From Blepharisma japonicum (taxonomy: Eukaryota > Ciliophora > Heterotrichea > Heterotrichida > Blepharismidae), in NCBI GenBank assembly GCA_949751835.1, contig CATKHK010000004.1, forward strand, positions 682,001 through 746,000: a stretch of DNA of 64,000 nt. The letters run 5' to 3'. A program made the translations under genes and the position numbers. The notes beneath the pieces were generated by a model. It ran no database searches, was not told where the DNA came from, and worked only from the letters and a program-made list of their open reading frames with translations. Shown here one piece after another: positions 20,239 through 31,194 of this stretch; the first letter of the stretch is position 1, and each line of letters starts with the position of its first letter.

Positions 20239-20716
20239 GCAGCTTTACATATTTTAAGTTTAAGAAATGGATATTTTTTCTTCTAATTAAAGCTTTAGCT
20301 TAATATGAATTTTTGTCCTTCAAAACTAAATTTTAAAATTCTAAAATAACTTGGATTATTGTGGCATGCTTTTTATTCAAATACTAGCTATTTTAAGAAA
20401 AATGTATTAAGTTTTTATTTAAAAATGGGGGGCTGAGGAGCTAATATAATAATTGTAATGTCAGAGCTTATTTCAGTGCTGAAAAAATAGTAGAAAGCCC
20501 AAAATGTATTGTTAGATCAAATAGCCATATCGTCAATTTTGTGGTTGCGTAGCGAAATAGTCTATGCGAGCTTATGCCAGCTCTATTTCGAATATTATAG
20601 AGCTCCTGAACTAATTTTGGTTCGACTTTCGATACAACAGTTGTTTCAATTCTGATGTCGAATTGTAATCATAGTGGAATTAGTACTAGGTCACTTCATT
20701 CCAGACAAAAATAGCA
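20239..20716. other. Intergenic, no gene seen
   Basis: AT-rich to 20450, then a somewhat GC-richer patch (20450-20700) without open frames or a recognisable RNA fold. Nothing further can be supported. Confidence 0.45.
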
Positions 20717-21537
20717 TTAATTGGTTTTTCTAATTTTTCCCATTCTTTTAGTCTGACTTCCATAAGTGTCATGCCATTTTTTTCTCTTTATACCCAAGTT
20801 TGTTTCAAAAGGCAGCTTTATTTTCTGGCAGCTGCAAATTCTGATCATTAGTAGCAATAAAAACCATTTCTTGATGCTTGCATGACTTTCAAGCATGCTT
20901 TTTAAATTCCCAGTATTAAATAGCTCTGATATTGCTTCATTAATCCCATATGATTTTTCAAACTGCTGAGAAACTCCTTTTTCATCCCCAGAAACTTCTT
21001 CAAAAGAGTCATTTTTCAATAAAATTTATCATGTTTTCAACCGTTTTAATACTCCTTGAACTGGGTATTGAAATTGCTTCAATTTCTGCTTTATTCTGTG
21101 GCCTGAACCTATTTTTCTCGCTATTTTGCTTTTTTAAAGGAAATCCAATGTCTGCATCTTTGAAGGATAAATTTGACGTTTTTTGAGAATCCATGTTCAA
21201 TTCCTCTCACGAAATTTGGGAATTCCATAGAAGGGACAAAGTTTTTGATAGAGTTTGACCGCTTTGCACGCCGAAAAACTGGAGAGTTTGGCGAGGATGA
21301 AGTTGATACTGGGGATTCTTCGACTGTTGCACTTTCGGAATGGCCATCTTCAGAATGAGCTATAAATCGAGATGGAGATTTGCTGCCTTCATTACGCTGA
21401 GGAGGGTGTAGGTCGCGGCAGGTCTCATCGTCTTCTTCTTCTTCTTTAATTATTCCGAGAGATTTTTGTGTTGCATGAGATGGGCTAAATTCTCCGTAGC
21501 TACTGTGAAATTCAATTTTTTGAAATTGATATAAAGG
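20717..21537 (-). pseudogene. Decayed Ser-rich protein gene
   Basis: On the minus strand, coding-like sequence continues for about 270 codons but changes frame twice. 21537-21200 reads FHSSYGEFSPSHATQKSLG, an EEEEDDE run and SSSPNSPVFRRAKRSNSIKN; 21200-21009 reads MDSQKTSNLSFKDADIGFPL; 21019-20717 reads NDSFEEVSGDEKGVSQQFEK and ends in a basic tail with UAA. No GT...AG of 15-17 nt joins the frames, and no ATG begins the first block after the upstream UAA. Composition suggests a disordered, Ser-phosphorylated protein with a short hydrophobic stretch (WFLLLLMIRIC). Family unknown. Confidence 0.45.
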
Positions 21538-22092
21538 GGGAAATTATATAGCAATCATCACAAAATATCCTTATTTTCTACTTGTTTATGTTTCTTCAAA
21601 TTATTTTCATTTTACAAATTTAGCAGACTGTTAATTAGAACCTCAAGTAAAATGAATAATAGTAAAATCAAATAATACATGTTAAAATAGTTTTTTAAAC
21701 TCAATATTTGATCAGTTCTGAGCAATTATTTTAATTAGCTATTTGCTTTCATTTCCAATGCTCAGCTCACACAATTAATGAACTTTTTTTAATGATAGAA
21801 TGGAATATTTTCAAATTTAAGATATAAATAAGCATAAATAATAAAATTTTACATAATTAGCTCAAACTTTAAATTAATATTTAATTATAGATACAATATT
21901 ATTGATGATATCTCGTAAACAAAGCTAAATTAAAGTGCATAGAAATTATTAAAATTACCTATTAAGTCTTATTAGTAAGAAATTCAAGCAGTCTTCAAAT
22001 TTATGCATCCGAAAAAATTTACATTTACATATAAGCATTCTTACCCCTTATCTACAAAAGATCATATCCATATTCATACCTTTTCATCAATA
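21538..22092. other. Intergenic, AT-rich
   Basis: No gene seen. The last 90 nt are open in the frame of the next gene (Met at 22003), but the signal-peptide Met at 22093 is the better start. Confidence 0.5.
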
Positions 22093-23250
22093 ATGGCAAT
22101 TAGAGCCTTCAGTTTTATTCTCCTTCTCAGCCCTTCACTTGTCCTATCTCAACTTGTTCCGATGGAATCCATTTTCCAAGAAACAGACCTCCTGTCGAAA
22201 TTAAAAAAACATGAGACTGTAGGCTGCATGAAATGAAAATGTGCTACTAAAGAATTGGTGCCTACTAATCAATGCGCTGTTTACCAAGAAGATGATGATA
22301 CTGTTTATGTTGGTAATTGCATAGAAGGAAACTATTGCACTTTTAACGATACATCTGAATTATATAATTGCAAACCCATTCTTCAATCATATAGCTGGCC
22401 TATGGAAAAATGCAATTTAACTACCAAATGTATTCCACACTACTCAGCAGGCTGTGTAAATGATATTTGCAGCGCAGGGAAAAATTATCCTAAATGTTCT
22501 TATGATTATCAGTGTTCTAAAGGAGAATGGTGCTCAAATGATAATTGCGTACCTTTGATTGAGGTTGGCCAATTTGGATGCGAGTCTGATGCAAGCTGCG
22601 TTTATAATGCAGGCTGCATGATTGTAGATGATGATAATAGCTTTTTTAACTTGTGCGTCCCTTATTGGTCAATCCAACCTGGGGAGAGAATTAGGCCTGA
22701 CTCGTGCGAAGATAATCAAAGCATGCTATGCAGCTCCGGATATTGCGCAGAAGCCGAAGATGGCAACTATTATTGTATAAGAGAATTAAAATCAATGAAA
22801 TCTCCTCCTATGAGATGCTACACTACAGATGAGAACTTTAATTTTTGCCCATCAGAAGTAGATAAAATTACTGGGTTTTTCAAAAATGGAACTTGCGGAT
22901 GTGGATTGAATGAAAATGCTTATGGCTACTGCTCCCTACATTTTGGAGATCCTTTATATGTTAAATATAAAAAACAACTAAGCAAATGACTTAATAGTGA
23001 AGATGTCAAAAATTGCAATACAGGTAGAAGGTTTGCCTTATCCTGCGCTCAAGATTATTGGAATAAAGACGACTATGCAATTTTAAGCTATTATGCTGCC
23101 TATATTAACAACTATGCAGCATTGCAAGATGCAGACAAATGCATTATTTCAGCTATATATCCTCAGTATATAGAGATTAAGAAAGAATATGACAAGGTAA
23201 ATTTTGGAAGCTTTTTAGCATTATCAAGTTTATTATTTTTATATGGCTAA
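22093..23250 (+). CDS. Secreted or GPI-anchored Cys-rich surface protein
   Basis: 385 residues, with UGA read as Trp at 22234 and 22987. The start is placed at MAIRAFSFILLLSPSLVLSQ, a clear signal peptide; an in-frame Met 30 codons upstream would bury it. The body holds about thirty cysteines in repeated short modules (GCMKWKCATKE, CSKGEWCSNDNC, CSSGYCAE), the style of ciliate extracellular Cys-rich proteins. The C-terminus ends in a short hydrophobic tail (FLALSSLLFLYG) after a polar stretch, as expected for a GPI signal. Likely a cell-surface protein; no enzyme motif is present. The stop overlaps by a few bases the end of the opposite-strand protease remnant. Confidence 0.8.
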
Positions 23251-23560
23251 TAATTATTAAATTTAAGGCTATAATCTGAGGTTTTCCTTACTTTTGCGAA
23301 CCCAGCATTTTTATTTTCCATATCAAAATTTATGTAATATTTTCTCATAAAAGCATCTCCTAATGCCAAGAAGGAGTTGCAATAAGACAGCATCCATTCC
23401 CTAAGTTGCCCATATAATCTTCTGGGCTCTTTTCAAATTTTTTTCCACTTAATTCAAAAATTAAATCTGGGTAAATTTCCCTTTAGGTGGCTTGCAAAGA
23501 CAAACAATTTTATAAGAATTATCTACTAAGCACCCAAGTTTACGAAAAATTGTAGATATA
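23247..23560 (-). pseudogene. C-terminal remnant of a pepsin-like aspartic protease
   Basis: On the minus strand, 23523-23247 preserves the last 95 or so codons of a family A1 protease: DNSYKIVCLCKPPKGKF, then YPDLIFELSGKKFEKSPEDY, GNGCCLIATPSW, then LGDAFMRKYYINFDMENKNA and GFAKV, ending in UAG. These match the family's 'P.l.F.l.g..f.l.p..Y' and 'W.LGD.FlR.YY..FD...n..GFA' motifs. The pieces lie in more than one frame: one base is missing inside the expected W-I-L-G-D motif and the segment before YPDL is in another frame. The catalytic DTG/DSG lobes are absent. A 5'-truncated, frameshifted relic of a host gene. Confidence 0.75.
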
Positions 23561-23622
23561 ATTTAGGAATCCTTAGTAAAAATATTTAATTTTTCTTATT
23601 ATTTTTTTGTTATTAAATCTTA

Positions 23623-24318
23623 ATGGAAAAAGACGAAGATCTCCTATCGGAACTAATGACAAAGCAGATAAAAAGTGCAAGTGAAACTTTGAATTCTATA
23701 ACAGCAACATATTTAGACAAAACTACTATGCCTTCTATATTCCCGATGAAACTCAATTCTAATCATTTTAATCTCTCTAAAGGCTTAGTTCATAAACGAC
23801 TCAATACAGCGGGCTTCCCACATCAAATCCCCGAACACAAAAATTCCACCGATTCTCTTATGGTTTCTGCAACACACTCCTTAAGAACTTCAAGAATTAG
23901 CAGCCCACCTATGCCTTCCAAGACTGGATTCTGCCCAAGCCACTTTCCTGTTTTTTGTCAAAAAATGATGATGCTAGGAAATAAGCCAGATTTGCTTAGA
24001 AAAGAAATCATAAGCTATAATCAGCTTCTTATAAGTTTTAAAGAAAAAGAGCTCCCAGATATTTGGCCTAAAAAAACAGTGACTGCATATGACCCTCCAA
24101 GCAACTTGTGTAACAAGCTTAATGTAGGACTTAATGTTAAAGAAATCAGATACGATAAGCTGCCTAAGAAAATTATGAAAAACGTGAAAAAAAGAAAATT
24201 AAAAAATAATTTAAGAAAATTTGAAGCTCCTTTAGAAACTGACAGAAAAATCGAGTCAAATTTTGAAACTATAGGAGTACAAACAAGATTGTCATTTACG
24301 TGTAGAAGGATTTATTAA
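23623..24318 (+). CDS. Unknown protein, 231 aa
   Basis: Single exon, no in-frame UGA, stop UAA. A charged helical start (MEKDEDLLSELMTKQIKSAS), a Ser/Thr/Pro-rich middle, a short Cys-containing patch (GFCPSHFPVFCQKMMM), and a very basic C-terminal third (KKIMKNVKKRKLKNN). No family is recognised. It faces the PG-rich protein tail to tail with a 9-nt gap. It could be a cytoskeleton-associated protein, but nothing proves it. Confidence 0.65.
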   Translation: MEKDEDLLSELMTKQIKSASETLNSITATYLDKTTMPSIFPMKLNSNHFNLSKGLVHKRLNTAGFPHQIPEHKNSTDSLMVSATHSLRTSRISSPPMPSKTGFCPSHFPVFCQKMMMLGNKPDLLRKEIISYNQLLISFKEKELPDIWPKKTVTAYDPPSNLCNKLNVGLNVKEIRYDKLPKKIMKNVKKRKLKNNLRKFEAPLETDRKIESNFETIGVQTRLSFTCRRIY

Positions 24319-24327
24319 ATAAAAATA

Positions 24328-25377
24328 CTAATTTTTCGTATTATTCCTAGATAAATCAATTCTTCTTTGTCGACTTCTTACTCTACCAATGGCTTTTTCA
24401 AAACCAATTATATGTACATTAGAATTTTTTTTATTTTTCTTTAATGCTTCAGCTAAGTCTGTTTTTATGTCATCAATGTCATGCTCTGTGTCTTTTCCTT
24501 CATCTATAGAATTTTCTTCCACAATCAGCTTGTCATAGTCAACTAAACTTTGGGGATCCTTTGGAAATTTAATTTTCTCTTTTGGCTTTTTTTCTATTTT
24601 TTCAGGCTCTTTTTGGTTTTTCCCATTCATTACTATAGACATAGGCCATAGCTCCACCCTTCGTGCTAATCTTTCGCTTAAAAATCCATACTTGATTTCT
24701 TTGTAACTTTTTTTGTTATTATTTGGGTCTCTTTCTAGCATTTTAGAAAAATCAACAACGGTCTTTCTGAGTGGGGAATCTGGCAAATAACTGAATCTTT
24801 TTTCATTTGGAGGGCTTTCTCTCTTTACAAATGATGATCTAGGCAGTTGGTTCTCAAATTTAAAACTTTTTCTATCAATAATCGTTCTTTCAGATAAATT
24901 TATACTGAGCTGACTTGCTTTTGTATCTTTATCTGTTACGGATTTTGATGATAAGCTTTGTGGGATTCTTTGTATGTTAGGGTTAATAGAAAGAATTACT
25001 TTTGGAGTAGAAAAATCTGAAAGCTTCCTTAGTTTAGGCGATGGGGTATGTTTGCTTAGAAGTTCATAGGATGGAGTATAATGTCCAGGCTCTAATTTTT
25101 GATTATTTTTACTATTAAGCAGCTCTAAGCTTTCTCTTGATACAGCTATAAAAGCAGTTGAAGGTTTAGGCTTATAAGAGTGCTGCTGCTCTAAGAATTT
25201 TTGTTGTCTTTCTTCTATTCCTTTTAAAACATCATTAATATCTGGCTCACTTTCTATTTTATCTATATGTGGATGTTTCTTGTCTCCTGTGTATAATGTT
25301 GAGTAAAGATGAAGTGAGGCTTTTCCAGCTCTTGAGTACATTTTTAAAGAAGGAGGGTTAACATGTGAATTCTTCAT
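24328..25377 (-). CDS. Disordered protein with a PG-rich (SHIPPO-like) motif
   Basis: 349 residues, single exon, stop UAA. Mostly polar and Ser/Lys-rich. Around residues 96-115 it carries LEPGHYTPSYELLSKHTPSP, a loose version of the sperm-tail PG-rich repeat (PGPGxYxP...) found in axonemal and cortical microtubule proteins of ciliates. A short coiled-coil-like segment lies near residues 40-60, with a Lys/Glu-rich run at about 250-320. The C-terminus is strongly basic (RVRSRQRRIDLSRNN). A role in cilia or cortex is inferred from the single motif only. Confidence 0.6.
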   Translation of the reverse strand: MKNSHVNPPSLKMYSRAGKASLHLYSTLYTGDKKHPHIDKIESEPDINDVLKGIEERQQKFLEQQHSYKPKPSTAFIAVSRESLELLNSKNNQKLEPGHYTPSYELLSKHTPSPKLRKLSDFSTPKVILSINPNIQRIPQSLSSKSVTDKDTKASQLSINLSERTIIDRKSFKFENQLPRSSFVKRESPPNEKRFSYLPDSPLRKTVVDFSKMLERDPNNNKKSYKEIKYGFLSERLARRVELWPMSIVMNGKNQKEPEKIEKKPKEKIKFPKDPQSLVDYDKLIVEENSIDEGKDTEHDIDDIKTDLAEALKKNKKNSNVHIIGFEKAIGRVRSRQRRIDLSRNNTKN

Positions 25378-25889
25378 TTATTCGTTGAGGTAAATTGTAA
25401 TAAATTATTTTCTTTTTTTTATTTAGAGAGCAAAATATTAAGAATTCCTCATTGTGAGAATGTAATTAACGATAATCTTGATGCAATAATTTAAGTATAA
25501 TTATTTGATAAAGCATTAAATATTATTAGCATATCTATGAAAATAAATAATTAAGCGGTGCTAATTTGAAGAACCCGGAATTTTTAATATGAAATGATTT
25601 TGATGCTAATTTGATGAATAATAATTTAATAGTAAAAGTCAAAGAAACAGAAAGAAAAATAAAGGGCCAGGAACCACTAATCCTACCACTAAGTTCATAT
25701 TTCAATTTATTTATGATTCAATTTGTACTATAAGATACAAAATACCATAATATAGTAGTCGAAAAAGACTGCCTGGTAGCAATTTATAAAAAAAGAGTAG
25801 AACTTCACTATCATTTGTTTTCCTTATACATTTACTATAACTCTTTATCACCAAAAGTAAAATTTCATTAATACATATTTATATAAACA
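25378..25889. other. Intergenic with a short coding-like fragment
   Basis: At about 25551-25735 (plus strand) a 60-codon open stretch reads like protein (LSGANLKNPEFLIWNDFDAN, then VKVKETERKIKGQEPLILPL) but lacks a start after an upstream UAA. It may be a gene relic. The rest is AT-rich and empty. Confidence 0.35.
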
Positions 25890-26764
25890 ATGGCAGCTAT
25901 ATACTGAGATTATGAATTTTCATCAGTGCCTCGTGTCATAAGAGAATCCAATACTAAATAATGTGAGCCTGAGCAATCCTCTGAGCTAGTAAATATAATG
26001 TGAAGCAAACGAGCACCTAGAGGAAACACCTATGCCGCTATAATTGCCCCTTCAAATACTCCTTAAAATCAGAAAAAACTCAACAATTATTCAAAAATAC
26101 CAAAAATAATGCTTTGAAGAAAGAGAACCTGAATGAAATACCCTAGATCTTGTTGAAGGCCTGCAGCATATTGACGTCCAAAATGAAAATATCCTTTGAC
26201 TGGATATGATAAAATTTAGCTTATCATCAGAATATTGAAAATTCTATTCCCAAGACAACGCTTACACTGCTTTGACAACACCCACAAAAATTTAAAATAA
26301 GAGAAAGACTTTATGAAGATTTTTTACAGCCATTTTTAGAGCTTTGATATTAAAAGCTGTTAATGCGGCATATCCAAACCCATTAAGGCCAAAAGTAGAA
26401 ATGCGGCTGAGTGAAAGAAAAGAATAGCACTGGTAAAGATCAGGATACCTGAATGAGTTCCTGTACCACTATTAGGTGAAAAAGTTTTAGAGCCTAGGCA
26501 TCCAAAAGAAGCAGAAATAAGTGATAGAGCAATTATGATATACCTTAATAATGAGGACATAAATGTATTTGTTGTAAAACAGACTGCTCAAAGATTAATT
26601 AGATTTGATTTATCTTAGTGGATTAGGAGTGCAAAAGGATGTGAAAATGTTGATATTGAGAGATTGAAAACAATTTTAGCAGAAAGGCTGAAATTAGAGA
26701 AGTTAAGCTTATGAGTATGATGTGTCCAGTGTTCCTATTTTTGATTTTGAGTTTAACTAAATAG
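25890..26764 (+). pseudogene. Decayed gene, possibly NYN/limkain-like at its start
   Basis: The plus strand starts with MAAIYWDYEFSSVPRVIRES, resembling the 'vyWDyEN.pvP' opening of NYN (limkain/MARF1-type) ribonuclease domains, then meets UAA within 26 codons. Further protein-like blocks follow in shifting frames: DLVEGLQHIDVQNENILWLD, then LILKAVNAAYPNPLRPKVEM, then RIPEWVPVPLLGEKVLEP and EISDRAIMIYLNNEDINVFV. Several stops (near 25960, 26064, 26297, 26426, 26617) are not removable by tiny introns. The family assignment is weak; the decay is clear. Confidence 0.45.
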
Positions 26765-27102
26765 ATAATAATTTTTCAATTATTCATTGATCTTTATGTG
26801 GAATCTAAAATATTTATATTAATGAAATATTAAAAGTTTGATATAGGCTATTAATATTCAATAATAAAAAAATTAAGAATTAATTATTGGAAAGGAATAA
26901 TAGAAATTATTAGCAATTATATAAATAAAAACTACCAGTTGATAAAGCATGACTAATAAATGGAATCAAAGCAAGAATAAAAAAAAACAATGGGACTAAC
27001 TCTTTATACAGTAGTGCAAGTTTGGATATTTTTATATAGACAGCATTAAAAGAATTTGATAAATATTTTTAACCTAATAAAATAATTTTAATTATATCAT
27101 AG
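26765..27102. other. Intergenic, upstream of receptor array
   Basis: AT-rich; probable promoter of the first receptor gene. No motif is recognised. Confidence 0.5.
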
Positions 27103-30100
27103 ATGATATTATTGGTCATATGGCTTTACTTTTGATTTCTTTTTGCTTATGGGCTACCTATTTCAATTTATCTAAGCTCAAGCACTCCTCAAAATATAGT
27201 AGACTATGTTAGATCATTTGAAGGAATAAATAAAGCTGAACTAACCTCTGAAAATAGTATATGTGTAATTGACTTGAATAACTCTTTTCAATCATCACTT
27301 TCATTTTACTATGAAAATCCATTCATAATTGTTGATGAAACATATAACATTAAGCTCAGCTATGAAATTCAATTATATGCTTCAAGCATTCAAGCACCAA
27401 TAATTTATTCAAAACATCAGAATTTGTATCATATGAAATTTCATCAAATCAGTATTGAAGCCCCATTATCGAGCATAAAAAATGCATATTCAAGGATCAT
27501 AAATTATATTGAAACTCAAAAATTAGCAATTGTATGAATATATAATATAGACAATCAGCAATTAGTAAATAGTTTAATAAAGGATCTACCTTGTGAAATA
27601 TTTGAGGTATTAATCCCAAGCGGGATATCCCAAGATTTAGTTGATAGTATTATTTCTAAAGATTTAAAACCATCAGGAATTTCAAGAATTTTAATTTTAG
27701 CTGACCCAGAAAATTGTTTAAAAATTCAAAAAAGCTTAATTGAATTTAATATGAATAGATCTGGATATGCTATATTACTTGGCCACTCATGCTTAAATAA
27801 TGGAATAATTGATGGATCTTTAATGGTTTTGCCAAGCTATGATACAGATTCTATTACTGAAAAAGAATTTTATATTAATAATTTGAACTATTTCATAAAT
27901 GAATTTGCAAAAATAAAGAAATCAAATAAATCTCTATTTTTGCAAGACTATAGAGATTTAACAGAGAATTCATTATTTAACTTTACTATTATGAATATAA
28001 GAAATAAAATAGCAGTGAAAATAGGAGAAATAAGCAATTTTGGGCTAAAAATTGACAGCGAAATACAATTTCCAGGAGAAATAAGTAGTATGCCAGAATC
28101 TTCTATAAGTATTTTGATTTCAGGAAATACTGGGTCTTTTAATCCTTTTGGCTATACTCCTAGTATAGTTAATGAATTATATAATCAAGGTTCCGATTTT
28201 GCAGTATATAAAATAAATGAATCAAAAGAAATTCTCCCGAATTTTATTTTAAAATTAAATAATCAAATAAACTGTGGAGCTACTGTCTGAAATTATGATT
28301 TTGCAAAGGCTTGCTACTTAGAAAATAAAAATAAATTGGGCTTTGCTTATATAACCTCATATTTATCTTCTGTTGCTGTTGCAACCTTGAATTTATTTAA
28401 AGAGCTCAATATCTCTATACCGGTGGTAAATGGAGTTAACTCTGCTAAAATTTTGTCAAGCACAAAATTATATCCCACATATACAAGAATGGTCATGAAT
28501 ACAAATTATATGGGAAAAACATGAGTAATCTATATGAGAGCAATGGGATGAACAAAATGTGTCGTCCTATATGCAGACGATGCTTATGATTTAAGCGTTT
28601 ATGATATCTTTCTACAAGTTTCGCAATTTGCAGGCATAACAATTCTCAATAAAGAACAATATAGGAAATTTCCATATTCTTATAATGTCTCTCAATTGGA
28701 AAATTATCGAAAAAATTTTCAAAATGCAATCGATCAAAATTGCAATATTTTTTTTATTTTTTTTACAGATCCTGTACATTTGTATGTTCTTAATAGTTTA
28801 TATGAAATGGGAATGAGAAAAGGTGATGGAGTATTTTTACTTAGTTCATTAAGTGGAAGTGATTTTTTGTATGCAGCCTCGGGTATTGATATAAAAAAAA
28901 CATCAGAACTTCTATCTGGCGTTTTATTTCTTTTTGTATCAGAATGAGTCGGGGATTTTGGTAAAATGCTTCAGCAAGAGTATATTGAGCGATATCCTAA
29001 ATACGGCACAAGAATGAGATGTACACATTTTGATGCTATTTTAGCAATAGCAGAAGCAATTAAAATGTTGCTAAGTTTAGGAAAGAACTATGAAAACTAC
29101 CAAACTCTTAACTGAGCTATAAAAAATCTAAAATTCAAAGGCTGTTCTGGTCGTGTAATAATAGAAAATGATTCAAATGATAGAAGACTCGACACATATA
29201 GTTTAAATAATGTGTTTTTAGATAACTCTACAAATACATGAAAAGTGGTTGACGCAGGATATTTTTCCCCTGATTCTGGGACATTTTTTAAATTAACAAG
29301 AAAAATTGTATGGCCGAATGGCGAAGAAACTCCTCCAAATATGAAAAGCTGAGATTGCCCATTTAGATCAAGCCAAATACAGAACTCTCCAAAGAGCCGC
29401 TGAATAAAAATGGGAATATGTGCTTTTGTTTCAATTTTTTCTATTATTTTTGTGGTTTTTAACCGAAACAAATATTTTTCGTATAAATTGGAAATGATTA
29501 GTCAGGAGAAATATTTTACTGAGCCTGACTATTGAGTTCTAGCAACTATTATAATAGAATCACTCCAATTTCAAGGAATTGGCCCTTCATTTTATGCATT
29601 TAATCAACTGTATTATGAAATAAGTAGTTCGAGCTCATATAATATAGAAAGTTTGATAAAAGGGGATATTTTCTGGAAATTGTTTTATAGTACATTATTT
29701 TTCTGTATAGGATGACTTTTTATGAGTTTTTCCATTTATTTAGAGCTTAGCAATCATTTTGAAAAAATCGGGATAGGGTGAATGTTTAATACAATAGAAA
29801 AATCTGAAAAAATAGTTACCCCACTAATAATCAACATTTTCTTTCAGCCTATGATAACTATGCTAATATCCATAATCCAATGCGATTATTCCACAAGCTT
29901 AGAATTAGAGAGCGCCTTTTTAAATTATGATTGCTACTCATTATGCTGAAATTCAGAATATTTAGCTATTATGATTCCCACTCTTTTAATTCTAGTTTTA
30001 TATATTTTACTCGCTATACAAGCTAGACCATTATGACAAGAAGGTCAAATTAATTTAAATATTAAATCAGATCCTGCGGGCATTATGATTAAAAGTGCTT

Positions 30101-30678
30101 TACAAGTAACCTTGATTGGAATTTACAAGACATTGAGAATAATTAGCCGAGTTCTCCATTGCTCTGTGTATTTATTTTTAATAGTATGCTATTTGATTTT
30201 TATTATACATAGGAAAAATTTCAATTATGATAGAGCAAATTTACTACAGATTTGTTGCATAATTTGTGTATTTTGGAATGGAAGCTTAAGTTTAGTCTAT
30301 TTAATACTAAATGCTGGGCACTATAGTATTTATCTTAGCATTCAATTATTAGGGCTTTTAATAATTATCGTATGCGGCTTTATAATCATGAGAAAATTGC
30401 CTCCATCATTATTAATTAGAAAAGAAGGCAAAAAAATTTCAAATTTACTTAGGTTTTCTCTTATGAATGGCAGCTTAAGCAATTCCTCATCCCGTTTAAG
30501 TATCCAAAAAGATTATGAAGATTTATATCATTCGAATTCTAAAGAAGCTCTTGGTGATAATTCAAAAATAATAGAATCTAGTTTTCCTATAAGCTTAAGG
30601 AGTTCTCCTGAGCTTGTTTATATTTCTGATATTCAAGATCTATTTGAAGAAAATCCAGGAAGAATTGAACTATCGTAA
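27103..30678 (+). CDS. Receptor-like protein A: periplasmic-binding ectodomain plus multi-pass membrane region
   Basis: 1191 residues, one exon, about fifteen UGA codons read as Trp, stop UAA. A signal peptide (MILLVIWLYFWFLFAYG) leads a large ectodomain to about residue 765. Residues about 360-740 fit a type-1 periplasmic-binding/ANF receptor fold (INCGATV, LGFAYITSYLSS, LYPTYTRM, GWTKCVVLYADDAYD). Residues about 45-340 look like a second such module (ILADPENCLKIQKSLIEFNM, then GYAILLGHSCLNNG). From about 769 to 1098 there are some eight hydrophobic segments (GICAFVSIFSIIFVVF first, LLGLLIIIVCGFII last) with conserved FQP, CDY and NYDCYSLCW. A Ser-rich cytoplasmic tail follows. Probably a ligand receptor in the plasma membrane; the membrane module is not a recognised class C GPCR. 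First of four tandem paralogues. Confidence 0.75.
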
Positions 30679-31194
30679 AATACGAATAAACCTATATTAA
30701 TTTTAATTTAAATATAGTATGATTAAATCTACCAGTTTAATAATTATCGATTAGTAGCAAGATAGGTGGATTAAATCATTGGGTTGCTATTTTTAAATTT
30801 AACATTGAGAGTTATGCAATGCAAAATTATTGTGCTTTAAAACTTTATAAAATATGGTTAATATTCTTTGGCATAAACTGAGCAAGAAGCTTTAATTTCT
30901 AATTTAAAAATTTAGCTATGCTTTAATAAAAATTTAAATATTTCAATTAACCAGTATTAACTTTAAAATACTTTTTTGAGGATTAAATCAGGCCATATGC
31001 TTCAAGAAATGTGTTTAAGCTAGCATCACTATCTATATATTTTAAAAGATATTCAATTTACATATCTAATAGGCATAAGCACATATGTTTTAATACGACT
31101 ACTTTAAGTGAAAATTACCAAAGAGCAATTCAATAATTTTTAATTTTATTAAATCATATATTTAGAGCCATAATTGGATATCATAAAAAAAAGT
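30679..31194. other. Intergenic within receptor array
   Basis: AT-rich spacer between receptors A and B; no gene or remnant is recognised. Confidence 0.5.

Noticed and set aside
20450-20700. GC-richer patch as a possible structural RNA (SRP, RNase P, telomerase)
   Set aside because: None of the conserved cores of those RNAs could be found on either strand.
20717-21537. Programmed +1 frameshifting as in Euplotes
   Set aside because: Shift points lack an A-rich slippery site followed by a stop in the zero frame, and the first block has no start codon; decay is simpler.
14351-26764. Transposon or virus-derived origin for the decayed zone
   Set aside because: No transposase, integrase, reverse transcriptase or capsid motif and no terminal repeats were seen; the identifiable relics look like host genes.
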